The notes beneath the pieces are model-generated. The model made no database searches and was not told where the DNA came from. It was given only the letters and a program-made list of their open reading frames with translations. From JAKFDK01 sp036676195 (lineage in GTDB: Bacteria > Bacillota > Sulfobacillia > Symbiobacteriales > ZC4RG38), in contig JAKFDK010000046.1 in NCBI GenBank assembly GCA_036676195.1, positions 3,980 through 67,979 on the forward strand: a stretch of 64,000 nucleotides of DNA, in the 5' to 3' direction. Numbering within the stretch: the stretch's first letter is position 1; every line of letters starts with the position of its first letter. Positions 35,396-43,789 of this stretch are shown here, in pieces. The translations under genes and the position numbers were made by a program.

Positions 35396-37117
35396 CTAGG
35401 AGTTCCGGCTGGTAACGAGCAACAGCAGGATGGTCCCGCTGCTCTGGTTCACCAGTACCTGATCACCCAGGCGCAAGTTCCCCGCCGTCACTGTGGTGTC
35501 GCCTACTTTCAGAACGGCGTCGGCGGCCAGGGTATAGGTGGTAACCACCCCGTCGGTGAGCAGCGCGATGCTGTACGTACCGTTGGCAGTGCCCGGGGCG
35601 GTGATGGATGCGATCATCCCGGAGATGGTGGTGGCCTGGGCCGCCTGGGTACGTACGATACTGACCACCTGGTTGCGCTCTGTCCGCAGAGTTACCTGAT
35701 CACCGGCATGCAGATCGGCCAGGGACAGGGCACCGCCGCCGCTGGCGGAGATGGTGGCGTGGTCAGCAACCTGGTAGGTGCTCACGGTGCCGGTACTGCC
35801 GGTGACGGTCAGCACCGGCAGGGTGCCGGCCGAACCGAGGGTGATGCTGTAGAGGGTGCCCGTCACCGTGGCCGCCTCCACTTTGACGGTGACTTTGGTC
35901 AGTGTGCTGCCAACCAGGCTCAGATCGACCCGGTCGCCCACCCGCACGTCAGTGGCGGTCGCCAACTGAGTCCCTACATACACCGCCGTCTGTGCCGACA
36001 CGGCATAGGTCCTGGCCACCGTCCCGGCCGCGCCCTGGACGGTGATACTCCCCGGTGTTGCGGCCACGGGAGCCGTGTAGGCCGTGACATGGCCGGAAAG
36101 GGTGCTGGCCACGTTACTGACGGTGACCATGAGCACCTTCCGGTCAGCGCTCAGATTCACGATGACGTTGTCACCGGCCCCCACATCGGCAATGGTGACA
36201 GGTTTACCGTCCTTGTAGAACACAGCGGTGTCATCGACCGCATAGGTGACCCCATCGGGGAAGACCGGAGTGGTCATGGTGATGGCCGGGGCTGCCCCCA
36301 CGGAGACGCCCGTTACGGTACCCTTGACCTGGCGCCCGTCGGCGGATACGGCGTCACCCTGGCGGTCGAGACGATCCAGCAAGGCGGCCCATTCGGCCCG
36401 GGTCAGGGTGCGGGTGGGTTTAAAGGTGCCGTCTTCATACCCATTCACGAACCCGTGCTCCACCGCCACCGCGATATAACCCTGCAGCCGGTCGGGAATG
36501 CGGTTGGCATCGGTAAAGCTCAGTTGGGCACCTGCCCTGGACTTCGCCTCGGCGTCGAGACCGGCCGCCTTAACCAACATGATGGCGGCCTCCAGGCGGT
36601 TCAACGGGGCGTTCGGGTTGAGGCGGGCGCCGTCAAAGATGAGGAAGCCTTCCCGCAGGGCGGTCAGTACAGCCCCCCGCCCCCAGTCGGGGACCATGCC
36701 GCTATCTTCGAACTTGAATTCACCCTGGCCGCGGGCGGTCATCTTGATCTCAAAGTCGTTCTGTTTGTTTTCGATTTTGATTTCGCCCCAGGTGGCGCTC
36801 AACCGGAACTCCCCGTAAGGCATTACCGGCTCTTGCAGACCCAGCAGGCGGCTGAGCATGATGGCCGCTTCCAGCCGGCTGACCGGGCGGGCAGCCGCAA
36901 TGGTGCCGTCGCTGTTGCCCTGGATGACCCCTTTGACGACCATCCGGGCCATAGATTCATTAGCCCAGTGCAGAGATTCCCAGTCCCGGAACCGGTCCTC
37001 GAACTTTGCCGCCTGTTTGGCTTTTACAAAGTCCGGCGGTCCGCCGCGGGCAGCCGCGGGCAGCGCCGTACCAAAGGTCAGAGCACCCGCCAGGACCAGG
37101 GCAGTAACCTTACGCAT
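35396..37117 (-). CDS. SLH-domain surface protein with four C-terminal repeats
   Basis: A 573-residue exported protein with signal peptide MRKVTALVLAGALTFGTALP ending AAA. Three SLH motifs follow, at about 40-95, 120-180 and 205-265 (for example GYEDGTFKPTRTLTRAEWAAL). SLH modules bind pyruvylated cell-wall polymer. Residues about 275-573 hold four beta-rich repeats of about 75 residues, each ending in a GDxV stretch (GAGDNVIVNL, RVGDRVDLSL, HAGDQVTLRT, RLGDQVLVNQ), similar to DUF5666-type modules. ATG 37117 follows TGGAGGTG. It is divergent from the glycosyltransferase at 37277. Confidence 0.85.
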   Translation of the reverse strand: MRKVTALVLAGALTFGTALPAAARGGPPDFVKAKQAAKFEDRFRDWESLHWANESMARMVVKGVIQGNSDGTIAAARPVSRLEAAIMLSRLLGLQEPVMPYGEFRLSATWGEIKIENKQNDFEIKMTARGQGEFKFEDSGMVPDWGRGAVLTALREGFLIFDGARLNPNAPLNRLEAAIMLVKAAGLDAEAKSRAGAQLSFTDANRIPDRLQGYIAVAVEHGFVNGYEDGTFKPTRTLTRAEWAALLDRLDRQGDAVSADGRQVKGTVTGVSVGAAPAITMTTPVFPDGVTYAVDDTAVFYKDGKPVTIADVGAGDNVIVNLSADRKVLMVTVSNVASTLSGHVTAYTAPVAATPGSITVQGAAGTVARTYAVSAQTAVYVGTQLATATDVRVGDRVDLSLVGSTLTKVTVKVEAATVTGTLYSITLGSAGTLPVLTVTGSTGTVSTYQVADHATISASGGGALSLADLHAGDQVTLRTERNQVVSIVRTQAAQATTISGMIASITAPGTANGTYSIALLTDGVVTTYTLAADAVLKVGDTTVTAGNLRLGDQVLVNQSSGTILLLLVTSRNS

Positions 37118-37276
37118 GAATGCGCACCTCCAGCTTGTTCTTCGCTAGAGAGGTTCGCACTGGTCTGGGCACCTTTGGGGGTTGGTTTTGATTACAAAAC
37201 ATTTAGAGGAAGTCTCCCCCGGGTAGGGCGAATCTGCTTATTTGAAGTCTGGCCCCGAACTAAACGAGGAGACAGC

Positions 37277-38464
37277 ATGATGCACGTGGTCATCTTTACA
37301 TGCGCTTTACCCCGTGAAGGGGGAGTCACTTCATTTATTAATGCGCTCGCTTCCGCCCTGCAACAGGCGGGGTGCAGGGCTACCATCATGAATCCTCTGG
37401 GCACTGGTTCGCAGATGCAGGTGTTGCCAGCCCAAACGGGCTCAATTGTGCACAAACTGCTGTACTGGGGACCGGCCTATCTGGCGGCCTATATGGCCGC
37501 ACAAAAGACGCTGAGCCGACGCCTGGCTCGTTTGCTCACCGAGGATCCACCGGACTGCTGGCATGCCAACGATGTGGCGGCTGCGCTGGCCGCACCGCCG
37601 CGGGTGCCGCTGCTTCTGACGGTGCATGGGTATCTGACCCAGGAAGTGGTGGACCGGGGGATTGCCCGGCAACGTAGCCTCCTGCAACGCTATCTTCTCA
37701 GGCAAGAAGTACAGGGTTACCTCCGGGCCAGCCAGATTGCCGCAGTCGATGCTCAGCGTGCCCATCATGTGCGGGCACTGGCTGGGGACCTTCCAACCTA
37801 CGTCCAGCCTAATGGGGTGGATACGACGAGATTCTCACCCATCGGACCCGGTCGGAAGGAGTGGCGGGCCCGCTGGGGGGCCGGAGACGACGACCTGGTC
37901 ATTCTTTGCCCGCGTCATTTGGAAGAACGCTACGGCATCATGGACCTGTTCGCAGCGGTAATGTCCCTCGACCCAAAGTTCTTCAGGCGGATTCGTCTGG
38001 TCTATACTGGCAGCGGCCCTCTGAAGGGCCACTTGGAAAAAGCCATCACCACCGCCGGCATGGGAGAACAAATACGGCTGTCCGGTGTCATCCCCTACCG
38101 GGACATGCCCTCCCTGTACCGGGCTGCAGACCTGGTTGCAGTTCCTTCCGTAGGCTCCGCCACCGCCGGCGAAGGTAGCCCGATGGCGGTCCTGGAAGCC
38201 ATGGCCACCGGCAAGCCAGTGCTGGCCAGTCGCGTGGGGGGGATCCCGGAACAGGTGGCAGATGGCAGCAGCGGTCTTCTGGTTCCGCCCAACGACCCAC
38301 CGGCACTGGCTCGGGCAATAGGCCACCTGCTCACCGAGCCACACTTGCTGACGACGCTGGGTGCCGCCGGCTTGCGGCGCGCACAGGAGTATTTTAGTAT
38401 TAAGGCTCTGGCCAACTCCTATATGCGGCTGTACCTTGAGGTGACTGGACATGCTTCGGCCTAG
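37277..38464 (+). CDS. Glycosyltransferase, GT4 family
   Basis: A 395-residue GT-B enzyme. It has the N-terminal donor/acceptor loop FTCALPREGGVTSFINALA, TVHGYLTQEV, PNGVDTTRFSP and the C-terminal nucleotide-sugar site EGSPMAVLEAMATGKPVLAS followed by GGIPEQVADG. GT4 enzymes transfer a sugar from UDP- or GDP-sugar. ATG 37277 has GAGGAG. Its TAG stop shares CTAG with the stop of the convergent glycosyltransferase, so no terminator fits between them. The long open frame upstream to 35282 is antisense to the SLH gene and not real. Confidence 0.88.
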   Translation: MMHVVIFTCALPREGGVTSFINALASALQQAGCRATIMNPLGTGSQMQVLPAQTGSIVHKLLYWGPAYLAAYMAAQKTLSRRLARLLTEDPPDCWHANDVAAALAAPPRVPLLLTVHGYLTQEVVDRGIARQRSLLQRYLLRQEVQGYLRASQIAAVDAQRAHHVRALAGDLPTYVQPNGVDTTRFSPIGPGRKEWRARWGAGDDDLVILCPRHLEERYGIMDLFAAVMSLDPKFFRRIRLVYTGSGPLKGHLEKAITTAGMGEQIRLSGVIPYRDMPSLYRAADLVAVPSVGSATAGEGSPMAVLEAMATGKPVLASRVGGIPEQVADGSSGLLVPPNDPPALARAIGHLLTEPHLLTTLGAAGLRRAQEYFSIKALANSYMRLYLEVTGHASA

Positions 38465-39711
38465 TCACATTCAGGCATAGCGCCGGTATCGGTTTCGTCC
38501 GGTGGTTCTCCGGCCAGGCGAGCGTATTCATTCAACCAGGTGGTCGCGTGGGCTGACCACGTCAGTTCCCGTGTGGCGTATTCCCGACAGCGCGCCTTGA
38601 GGGTGGGGTCTTGCAGCTGCTGCTGCAGCAATCGGAGGCAAGACTCCCAGTCACCCTCCAGGAGTACACCCAGACCTTGTGCCCGGATTATTTCCGATAC
38701 ATCACCAATGCCAGGCGTGGCAACCACGGGAACGCCACACGCCAGATACTCCGCAAACTTGACCGGACAAGCCACCTGACTCACCAGCGAACGGCTCCTG
38801 AGCAGCAGGGCCACATCTGCCGCGCACAGATATCGCGGCACTTCGGCGCGCACCAAGGATTTGACAACAAAGCTACCGCTCGGCAATGAGTCCCCCAGAG
38901 TTTTCTCGACCTCCGCCGGCCGATCATTGACCAGAGCAAGGAGCAGCGCATTGGGGCTCAGGTGAGACAGGTGTTTAAACACTTGAATGCACGTGCCAAA
39001 CTCCTGATACCAGTTGGTCGACCCGGAATAGACCACAACGAGCCGATCTGTCCAGCCTTCTTGCGTGCGTAACTGTTGACGCGCGGCCAGATCGAACCGA
39101 AACATGTGGGCATCCACGCAGCAGGGAACAACCACAACTTTACCACGTCGCCCCAGCGCACGAAAATGCCTGGAAAAAACATGGGAAACCACACTGACAG
39201 CCGGTGCCCGCCGCAACAGCCAGCCTTCTATAGATTTCCACACCCGAAACAGCATACTGGTATCCGGCAATGCCTTCGATTCGGCAAGCTCCTCAGGCAG
39301 CACGCCCCTGGCATCAAACATCCAACGCGCCCCAAACAGCGGTGCAACCACACTGCAAACAAGCGCTGGTTCATACCCTCGGGCGTGGACCACCCGCAGA
39401 CGATATCGGAGGAGCAGCCAAAAGGTCACCAGAGTCAAAAACAGCAGATCGAGCCCGAACTGCCACGTACGTTGGTTACGGGGAGGAAGAATCTTGGGCA
39501 GCAACCATAACCGGACTTGGCTTGCCGCCAGGTCCTGCCGTAGTCTTTCTATTTCAGTCCGCCGGGCCCGGTAAACGGGAAACCACTCGCAAGAGACCAG
39601 TGTAAACCGAACTCCAGGTGGACAACTCCTGATGAAGGTTAATACCTGGGACTGCAAAACTGGCTGAGTCAGAACGCTGCCGTAAGTTAGAAACAGAACT
39701 TCCACTGGCAT
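38461..39711 (-). CDS. Glycosyltransferase, GT4-like
   Basis: A 416-residue GT-B protein, the last gene of the exopolysaccharide operon. Visible are FDARGVLPEELAES, VVVVPCCVDAHMFR and the C-terminal VKFAEYLACGVPVVATPGIG with the Glu of the nucleotide-binding motif. A hydrophobic patch at about 85-105 could touch the membrane. ATG 39711 was chosen; GTG 39720 or 39705 are possible. It is 11 bp after the upstream gene. Confidence 0.85.
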   Translation of the reverse strand: MPVEVLFLTYGSVLTQPVLQSQVLTFIRSCPPGVRFTLVSCEWFPVYRARRTEIERLRQDLAASQVRLWLLPKILPPRNQRTWQFGLDLLFLTLVTFWLLLRYRLRVVHARGYEPALVCSVVAPLFGARWMFDARGVLPEELAESKALPDTSMLFRVWKSIEGWLLRRAPAVSVVSHVFSRHFRALGRRGKVVVVPCCVDAHMFRFDLAARQQLRTQEGWTDRLVVVYSGSTNWYQEFGTCIQVFKHLSHLSPNALLLALVNDRPAEVEKTLGDSLPSGSFVVKSLVRAEVPRYLCAADVALLLRSRSLVSQVACPVKFAEYLACGVPVVATPGIGDVSEIIRAQGLGVLLEGDWESCLRLLQQQLQDPTLKARCREYATRELTWSAHATTWLNEYARLAGEPPDETDTGAMPECD

Positions 39712-39722
39712 CCCTCTCACTA

Positions 39723-41738
39723 TTAGGAACTGCTCCCTAAAACTTGGGTGACCTGGTCCTTGGGTGGATCATGGTGTATCTGATAAACCCTGAACTTCTC
39801 CGTTTCGAGATAAATGGTGATCTTGTCTGGATGGACCCGCATGTATTCCTCCATAATTCCCCAGACGCGTGCTTCGAGGAGCCGGCGGTTCTCAGCGTTC
39901 TTGTAGTACTTTTCCAGAACAATGTTCGAATCGCCAAGCTCATCCATGTTCAGGTAAACATCAGGATCGGGCTGGACGGGTCCCTTGCCCCGCAAGGGCC
40001 ACTTCTCCACGTAAACAAAAACATCAGTTGTTGGAACATACAGTTGGAACTTCTTGCGTCTGACATCACTTACGTTCACTTTGGTCAGAAACGTGGCCAG
40101 GTCTTCGTGCCAGCCAACTCCCAGGGTCTGGCTGTATTGCTCAACCGGGGAAATGATGGTCCAGTTGGCGCGCGTAAACTCCTGGCTGATACTCAAGTAA
40201 GAATCGACAGCTTCGCTATACTCTTGTTGAACCGATCCGGGGGTCACCGGCTTCCAGGTGGTGACGAAGACCGCAATGAGCCCCAACACAACCAACAGTT
40301 CCCCCAGCGGGCGAACCCGCAGGGCAACCAGAATCCGGTCCAGCACCAGACCCAAGGTGACCACCAGAAAGAGGGAAAAGAACAGTCCGGAGCGGGGTTT
40401 GTCCATCAGGACGGGGATCCCGGTTTGACCGTGTGTCTGGGTGAACAGGAAGATCAGGATCAGGCCAAGGGAGATACCCAGCACACCTTGCCCCGGTTTC
40501 CTGCGCAGGGCGCTCACAACACCGGCAACGACCAGGACCAGGGCCAGAGCGAGGCCGGCGTCCAGAAAAACGTTCCCAGTGTGGAAGCGCTGGAGCCCCT
40601 GTACAGGCTCAAGCGTTCGCACCTGTCCGGCGACATAGTTCAGAGAGCCATGCCACTCCATTCCGAACAAGGTGGCAATACCCATGGGCGCAACACCTGC
40701 CAAGGTGGCAAGGACAGATGCGGCGGCCAAAGTCAGTACTCGTTTAAAGGGAAAGACCCGCATCACCCAACCACAGACCGCAAATATAGCCACGGCCAGG
40801 GCCAGGTAAACAAGGGCGTAGGTATGGATAGAAGTCGTGAGATAAACAGCCGCAGCAGTTGACACCAGGCTTGTCCGATCGCCTTCCCGCAGGTATCCCC
40901 AGGCCCAGACTGCCCCCGGCAGAACAAAGACAGCCGCGAATTCCTGCGGTAGTGGGTGGGTCTGACGCCAGGGGTCAGCCGGCAACGGACTGGCAGTCGA
41001 AAGACCGAATACCGCTGCCGCCAAGACCACAGCGGCCGGACGCAATTTCAGCTTGATTCCTGTGTAGATCACCGATAATACCAACAAAACAGCGCCGATC
41101 GGCCCCAGAAAACGCAGGATCAGCAACCGGTCCAGAAAGGTCAGGTAGCCCAGACCGGAAATGACTGCATGATAACCGCTTGGATAGATCCCACCAATGA
41201 ATATTGTATTTTGTTCAATATATTTTGTCCAGGCCAGGTGTAGATACGCGTCGGAAGCGCCCAGGTACGCGTTCACCAGGTATGTATACAGGTGCAGCCA
41301 GGCCGACCAGCCCAGCACCCCCAGCCCCACCAGCCAGACCGGCAGTTCCGGATGCTTCAGGGCGGTGAAGAAACCGGCTTTGGCCCGGGTGACGGCGGCT
41401 GTCCAAAAGGTGGCCATGCGGGAACTCGGTGTTTGCTCTTCCATCTGGTCCAGAAACCGCAGCCAGACCTTTACCCACGAATCCCCAGGTGGCAACCGGC
41501 GGGTAAAGGTGATGATATAAATCGCCAAAACCAGCCCCCAGATGGCCATCGGTTCGTACAACCTCAAACCGGACAGCGTCTGGACCACAAAGACCATCAG
41601 ACTGAGGGCACCGACGAATCCCAGAGCGGCCCGCTCAAAAAGCGGCAGGCCGCGCCGCACCGTGATGACGGGCAGCACCAGGTAGCAGAGAACAAACCGG
41701 ATGCCCACTGCCCAGGCTTCAGGACCGTAACGCAACAT
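39723..41738 (-). CDS. Large membrane protein, GT-C glycosyltransferase-like (copy 1)
   Basis: A 671-residue integral membrane protein with about 11-13 helices and a soluble C-terminal domain (about 500-671). Near residue 170 is the stretch ASDAYLHLAWTKYIEQN followed by GGIYPSGYHAVIS; the same pattern occurs in the gene at 48411, and the two align over their whole length, so they are paralogs. The Asp in an outside loop after early helices recalls the GT-C fold of ArnT/PMT-type enzymes using lipid-linked sugars. No function is proven. It is in the operon between the MFS and the GT4 gene. Confidence 0.7.
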   Translation of the reverse strand: MLRYGPEAWAVGIRFVLCYLVLPVITVRRGLPLFERAALGFVGALSLMVFVVQTLSGLRLYEPMAIWGLVLAIYIITFTRRLPPGDSWVKVWLRFLDQMEEQTPSSRMATFWTAAVTRAKAGFFTALKHPELPVWLVGLGVLGWSAWLHLYTYLVNAYLGASDAYLHLAWTKYIEQNTIFIGGIYPSGYHAVISGLGYLTFLDRLLILRFLGPIGAVLLVLSVIYTGIKLKLRPAAVVLAAAVFGLSTASPLPADPWRQTHPLPQEFAAVFVLPGAVWAWGYLREGDRTSLVSTAAAVYLTTSIHTYALVYLALAVAIFAVCGWVMRVFPFKRVLTLAAASVLATLAGVAPMGIATLFGMEWHGSLNYVAGQVRTLEPVQGLQRFHTGNVFLDAGLALALVLVVAGVVSALRRKPGQGVLGISLGLILIFLFTQTHGQTGIPVLMDKPRSGLFFSLFLVVTLGLVLDRILVALRVRPLGELLVVLGLIAVFVTTWKPVTPGSVQQEYSEAVDSYLSISQEFTRANWTIISPVEQYSQTLGVGWHEDLATFLTKVNVSDVRRKKFQLYVPTTDVFVYVEKWPLRGKGPVQPDPDVYLNMDELGDSNIVLEKYYKNAENRRLLEARVWGIMEEYMRVHPDKITIYLETEKFRVYQIHHDPPKDQVTQVLGSSS

Positions 41739-41768
41739 GCGTTCGCTCTCCTTGCTTCGCCGGCCGGC

Positions 41769-43004
41769 TTAGCCGAAATGGGCCACCTCACTGTCCATGC
41801 TGCGGGGGGCTTCCCTGGGCAGATAGATCAGCGCAGCCGCAACCATCAGTGCCCCCCCGGCGGATGCCACTCCGGAGACCCAAAAAGGAAAGGCCGGCCC
41901 CAGACCATACAACCAGCCAGAGGCGATGGGGGCTCCGACTGCCCCCAGCCCCACGGCAGCGTTGAAGGCCGTCATGCGCACGGTTCGGCTGGGGCCGGGA
42001 GAGACGACATCACCCAGCAGGGAGGACCCCAGGCCTTGCAAGGTGTATTGACTCCCGCGCAGAATCAGGGCCAGGAGCGGAATCCCCGGCAACTGAATCG
42101 GCAGCAACAGGCCAAATGCACCACACGCCGCCAGACAAACCGCCACCCCCACCAGCGTGCTGGTTGGCAGAGTGAGATAGGTTTGCTTGTACCCAACGCG
42201 AACGTGACCAGACGTCCGGGGCCAGACGGTAAACAGCAGGGACCAGCCCAACTGTGCGGCGGCCAGGAGTGATGAATGGAGTCCGGTGGACAGGAGACTT
42301 TGGCCTTCTACCTCGCGCAGGTAGGGCACGATGAAGTTGCTGGGCAGCGTGACAAACAGAAAACCAACGGCGGCCACCGAGCCAAAGGCAATGTGCGCCA
42401 ATGGCCCGCGGGAGGGCCGTGAGGCAGACCTTTGGTGGGAACTCACGGCCTCAGGGGGAGCACCGACCTTGATCGGGATCACCGCCAGCGTCGCTGTCAG
42501 GGAGCACAGCCCAGCCACCAGCACCGCCATTCGCAACCCGTAGAGTTCTGCCACCAATCCGCCCAGGGCGGATCCACCCAGCAACCCAAGTGGGCCGGCG
42601 GCATACAGGAGCGCAAAACTCCGCGCCCGCCACTCAGGCGGTGACTCCTCCAGGATCAGGGCATTCAAGGTCGGCAGCGCGGCAGCCCCGGCCAGTGACA
42701 GGAACGTACCCGGCAACAAGCCCTGCCATGAAGTGGCCCCGGCCATCAGCAACACGCCAATGGCACTGAGGACCCAGCCCGCCAGCAGAGCAGACCGCCG
42801 ACCAAAGCGGTCCGAAACCATAGACAGGGGAAAGACCATGACCAGGGCTCCGGCCGCCCCTGCTCCCGCCACCAGGCCCACCTCGAAAGCCTCTCCGCCC
42901 ACGGAGCCGGTAAATAGCGGGAGGAGCGGTGCATTGATGTTGTAGGCCAGAGACCACAGGAGGAAGGCCAGTCCGGCAAGGCGGAGGTTACGGCCCAAAG
43001 CCAC
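41769..43004 (-). CDS. MFS transporter
   Basis: A 411-residue protein with 12 hydrophobic helices. The loop 2-3 signature of the major facilitator family is MVSDRFGRRSALLAG. A central cytoplasmic loop is at about 195-225. The start was set at GTG 43004 (GAGGTG 6 bp upstream), 5 bp after the previous stop. The substrate is unknown; position in the polysaccharide operon hints at a sugar, lipid or precursor. Confidence 0.82.
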   Translation of the reverse strand: MALGRNLRLAGLAFLLWSLAYNINAPLLPLFTGSVGGEAFEVGLVAGAGAAGALVMVFPLSMVSDRFGRRSALLAGWVLSAIGVLLMAGATSWQGLLPGTFLSLAGAAALPTLNALILEESPPEWRARSFALLYAAGPLGLLGGSALGGLVAELYGLRMAVLVAGLCSLTATLAVIPIKVGAPPEAVSSHQRSASRPSRGPLAHIAFGSVAAVGFLFVTLPSNFIVPYLREVEGQSLLSTGLHSSLLAAAQLGWSLLFTVWPRTSGHVRVGYKQTYLTLPTSTLVGVAVCLAACGAFGLLLPIQLPGIPLLALILRGSQYTLQGLGSSLLGDVVSPGPSRTVRMTAFNAAVGLGAVGAPIASGWLYGLGPAFPFWVSGVASAGGALMVAAALIYLPREAPRSMDSEVAHFG

Positions 43005-43009
43005 TGGAG

Positions 43010-43771
43010 TCACCTCGGTCTGTACTGCGGTAACTGCAAATAGTCTGACGTTCCGTACCAGAGAAAACCGCACCGTTCGGCGGCATCCTGTGCCGTGCGC
43101 GCCACGGCCGGACTGTTTATTCCCTGGTTCAGGGCCAGCACTTGCAGACCCACCTGATTTTGAAACGAGTTCATCCGCCGAATACCTGAATGCACAGTGG
43201 GAACCGCGCCAATCTCATCGTACGGGAAGTCTTCCCAGCATACGCCGTCCAGCAGGGGAGCCGTCAGAGGTAGCAGCCGATGCAGACCCCAGTTCTGCAC
43301 TAACAGGCACTGGGGGTACTGGCGGGCGGTTTCTGCCACTAACCATGCCGCCGCCGGCACCAATTCGCCCATAAAGGCCGGGGCGAATTGCCGGTCTTCC
43401 ACATCGCCGATGGTGTCCAGGAATACGCCATCGTACTGAAGACTCAACGCCTCATGCACAAGCGAGTCGAAACGCTGCTGGGTTGCAGCCAGGCGGGGGT
43501 CCAGAATCCAGTTATTGAACTCCTCGTTGGCAACGGGATCACCCTGCCAGCGCAGGACGTTAGCCGGTGGGGAATACCCCGTTTTCCGTCCCACTTCCAG
43601 GACGCTTACATAGGCCAGTGCGATGGCACCGCGCTCCTTCAGTTGCCGGACTCCAACACGGTTCCGACCGCCGGGGTCAACCAGTGCCAGATCAAAGTGC
43701 GATAGTACGTCTTCCCCGCCCATTCCGTAATACAAGGCAAAGGACTGGATGGTGCGCAGGCCTCGGGCCAC
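43010..43771 (-). CDS. GH114-like glycoside hydrolase (PelA hydrolase-domain type)
   Basis: A 253-residue TIM-barrel protein. Features of the TM1410/GH114 superfamily are present: FALYYGMGGEDVLSHFDLAL, AYVSVLEVG, QYDGVFLDTIGDVED (the catalytic Asp region), LVQNWGLHRL and GVCWEDFPYDE. GH114 enzymes are endo-alpha-1,4-galactosaminidases; in Pel-producing bacteria this domain is the N-terminal part of PelA. Here it has no signal peptide visible and is a separate gene. GTG 43771 follows GAGGTG. Confidence 0.75.
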   Translation of the reverse strand: MARGLRTIQSFALYYGMGGEDVLSHFDLALVDPGGRNRVGVRQLKERGAIALAYVSVLEVGRKTGYSPPANVLRWQGDPVANEEFNNWILDPRLAATQQRFDSLVHEALSLQYDGVFLDTIGDVEDRQFAPAFMGELVPAAAWLVAETARQYPQCLLVQNWGLHRLLPLTAPLLDGVCWEDFPYDEIGAVPTVHSGIRRMNSFQNQVGLQVLALNQGINSPAVARTAQDAAERCGFLWYGTSDYLQLPQYRPR

Positions 43772-43789
43772 TCGATATTCACCTCAAAG

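Noticed and set aside
35282..37276. Very long open frame on the plus strand leading into the glycosyltransferase
   Set aside because: It is antisense to the SLH protein gene, which has a signal peptide and SLH motifs. The glycosyltransferase has its own ribosome binding site and ATG at 37277.
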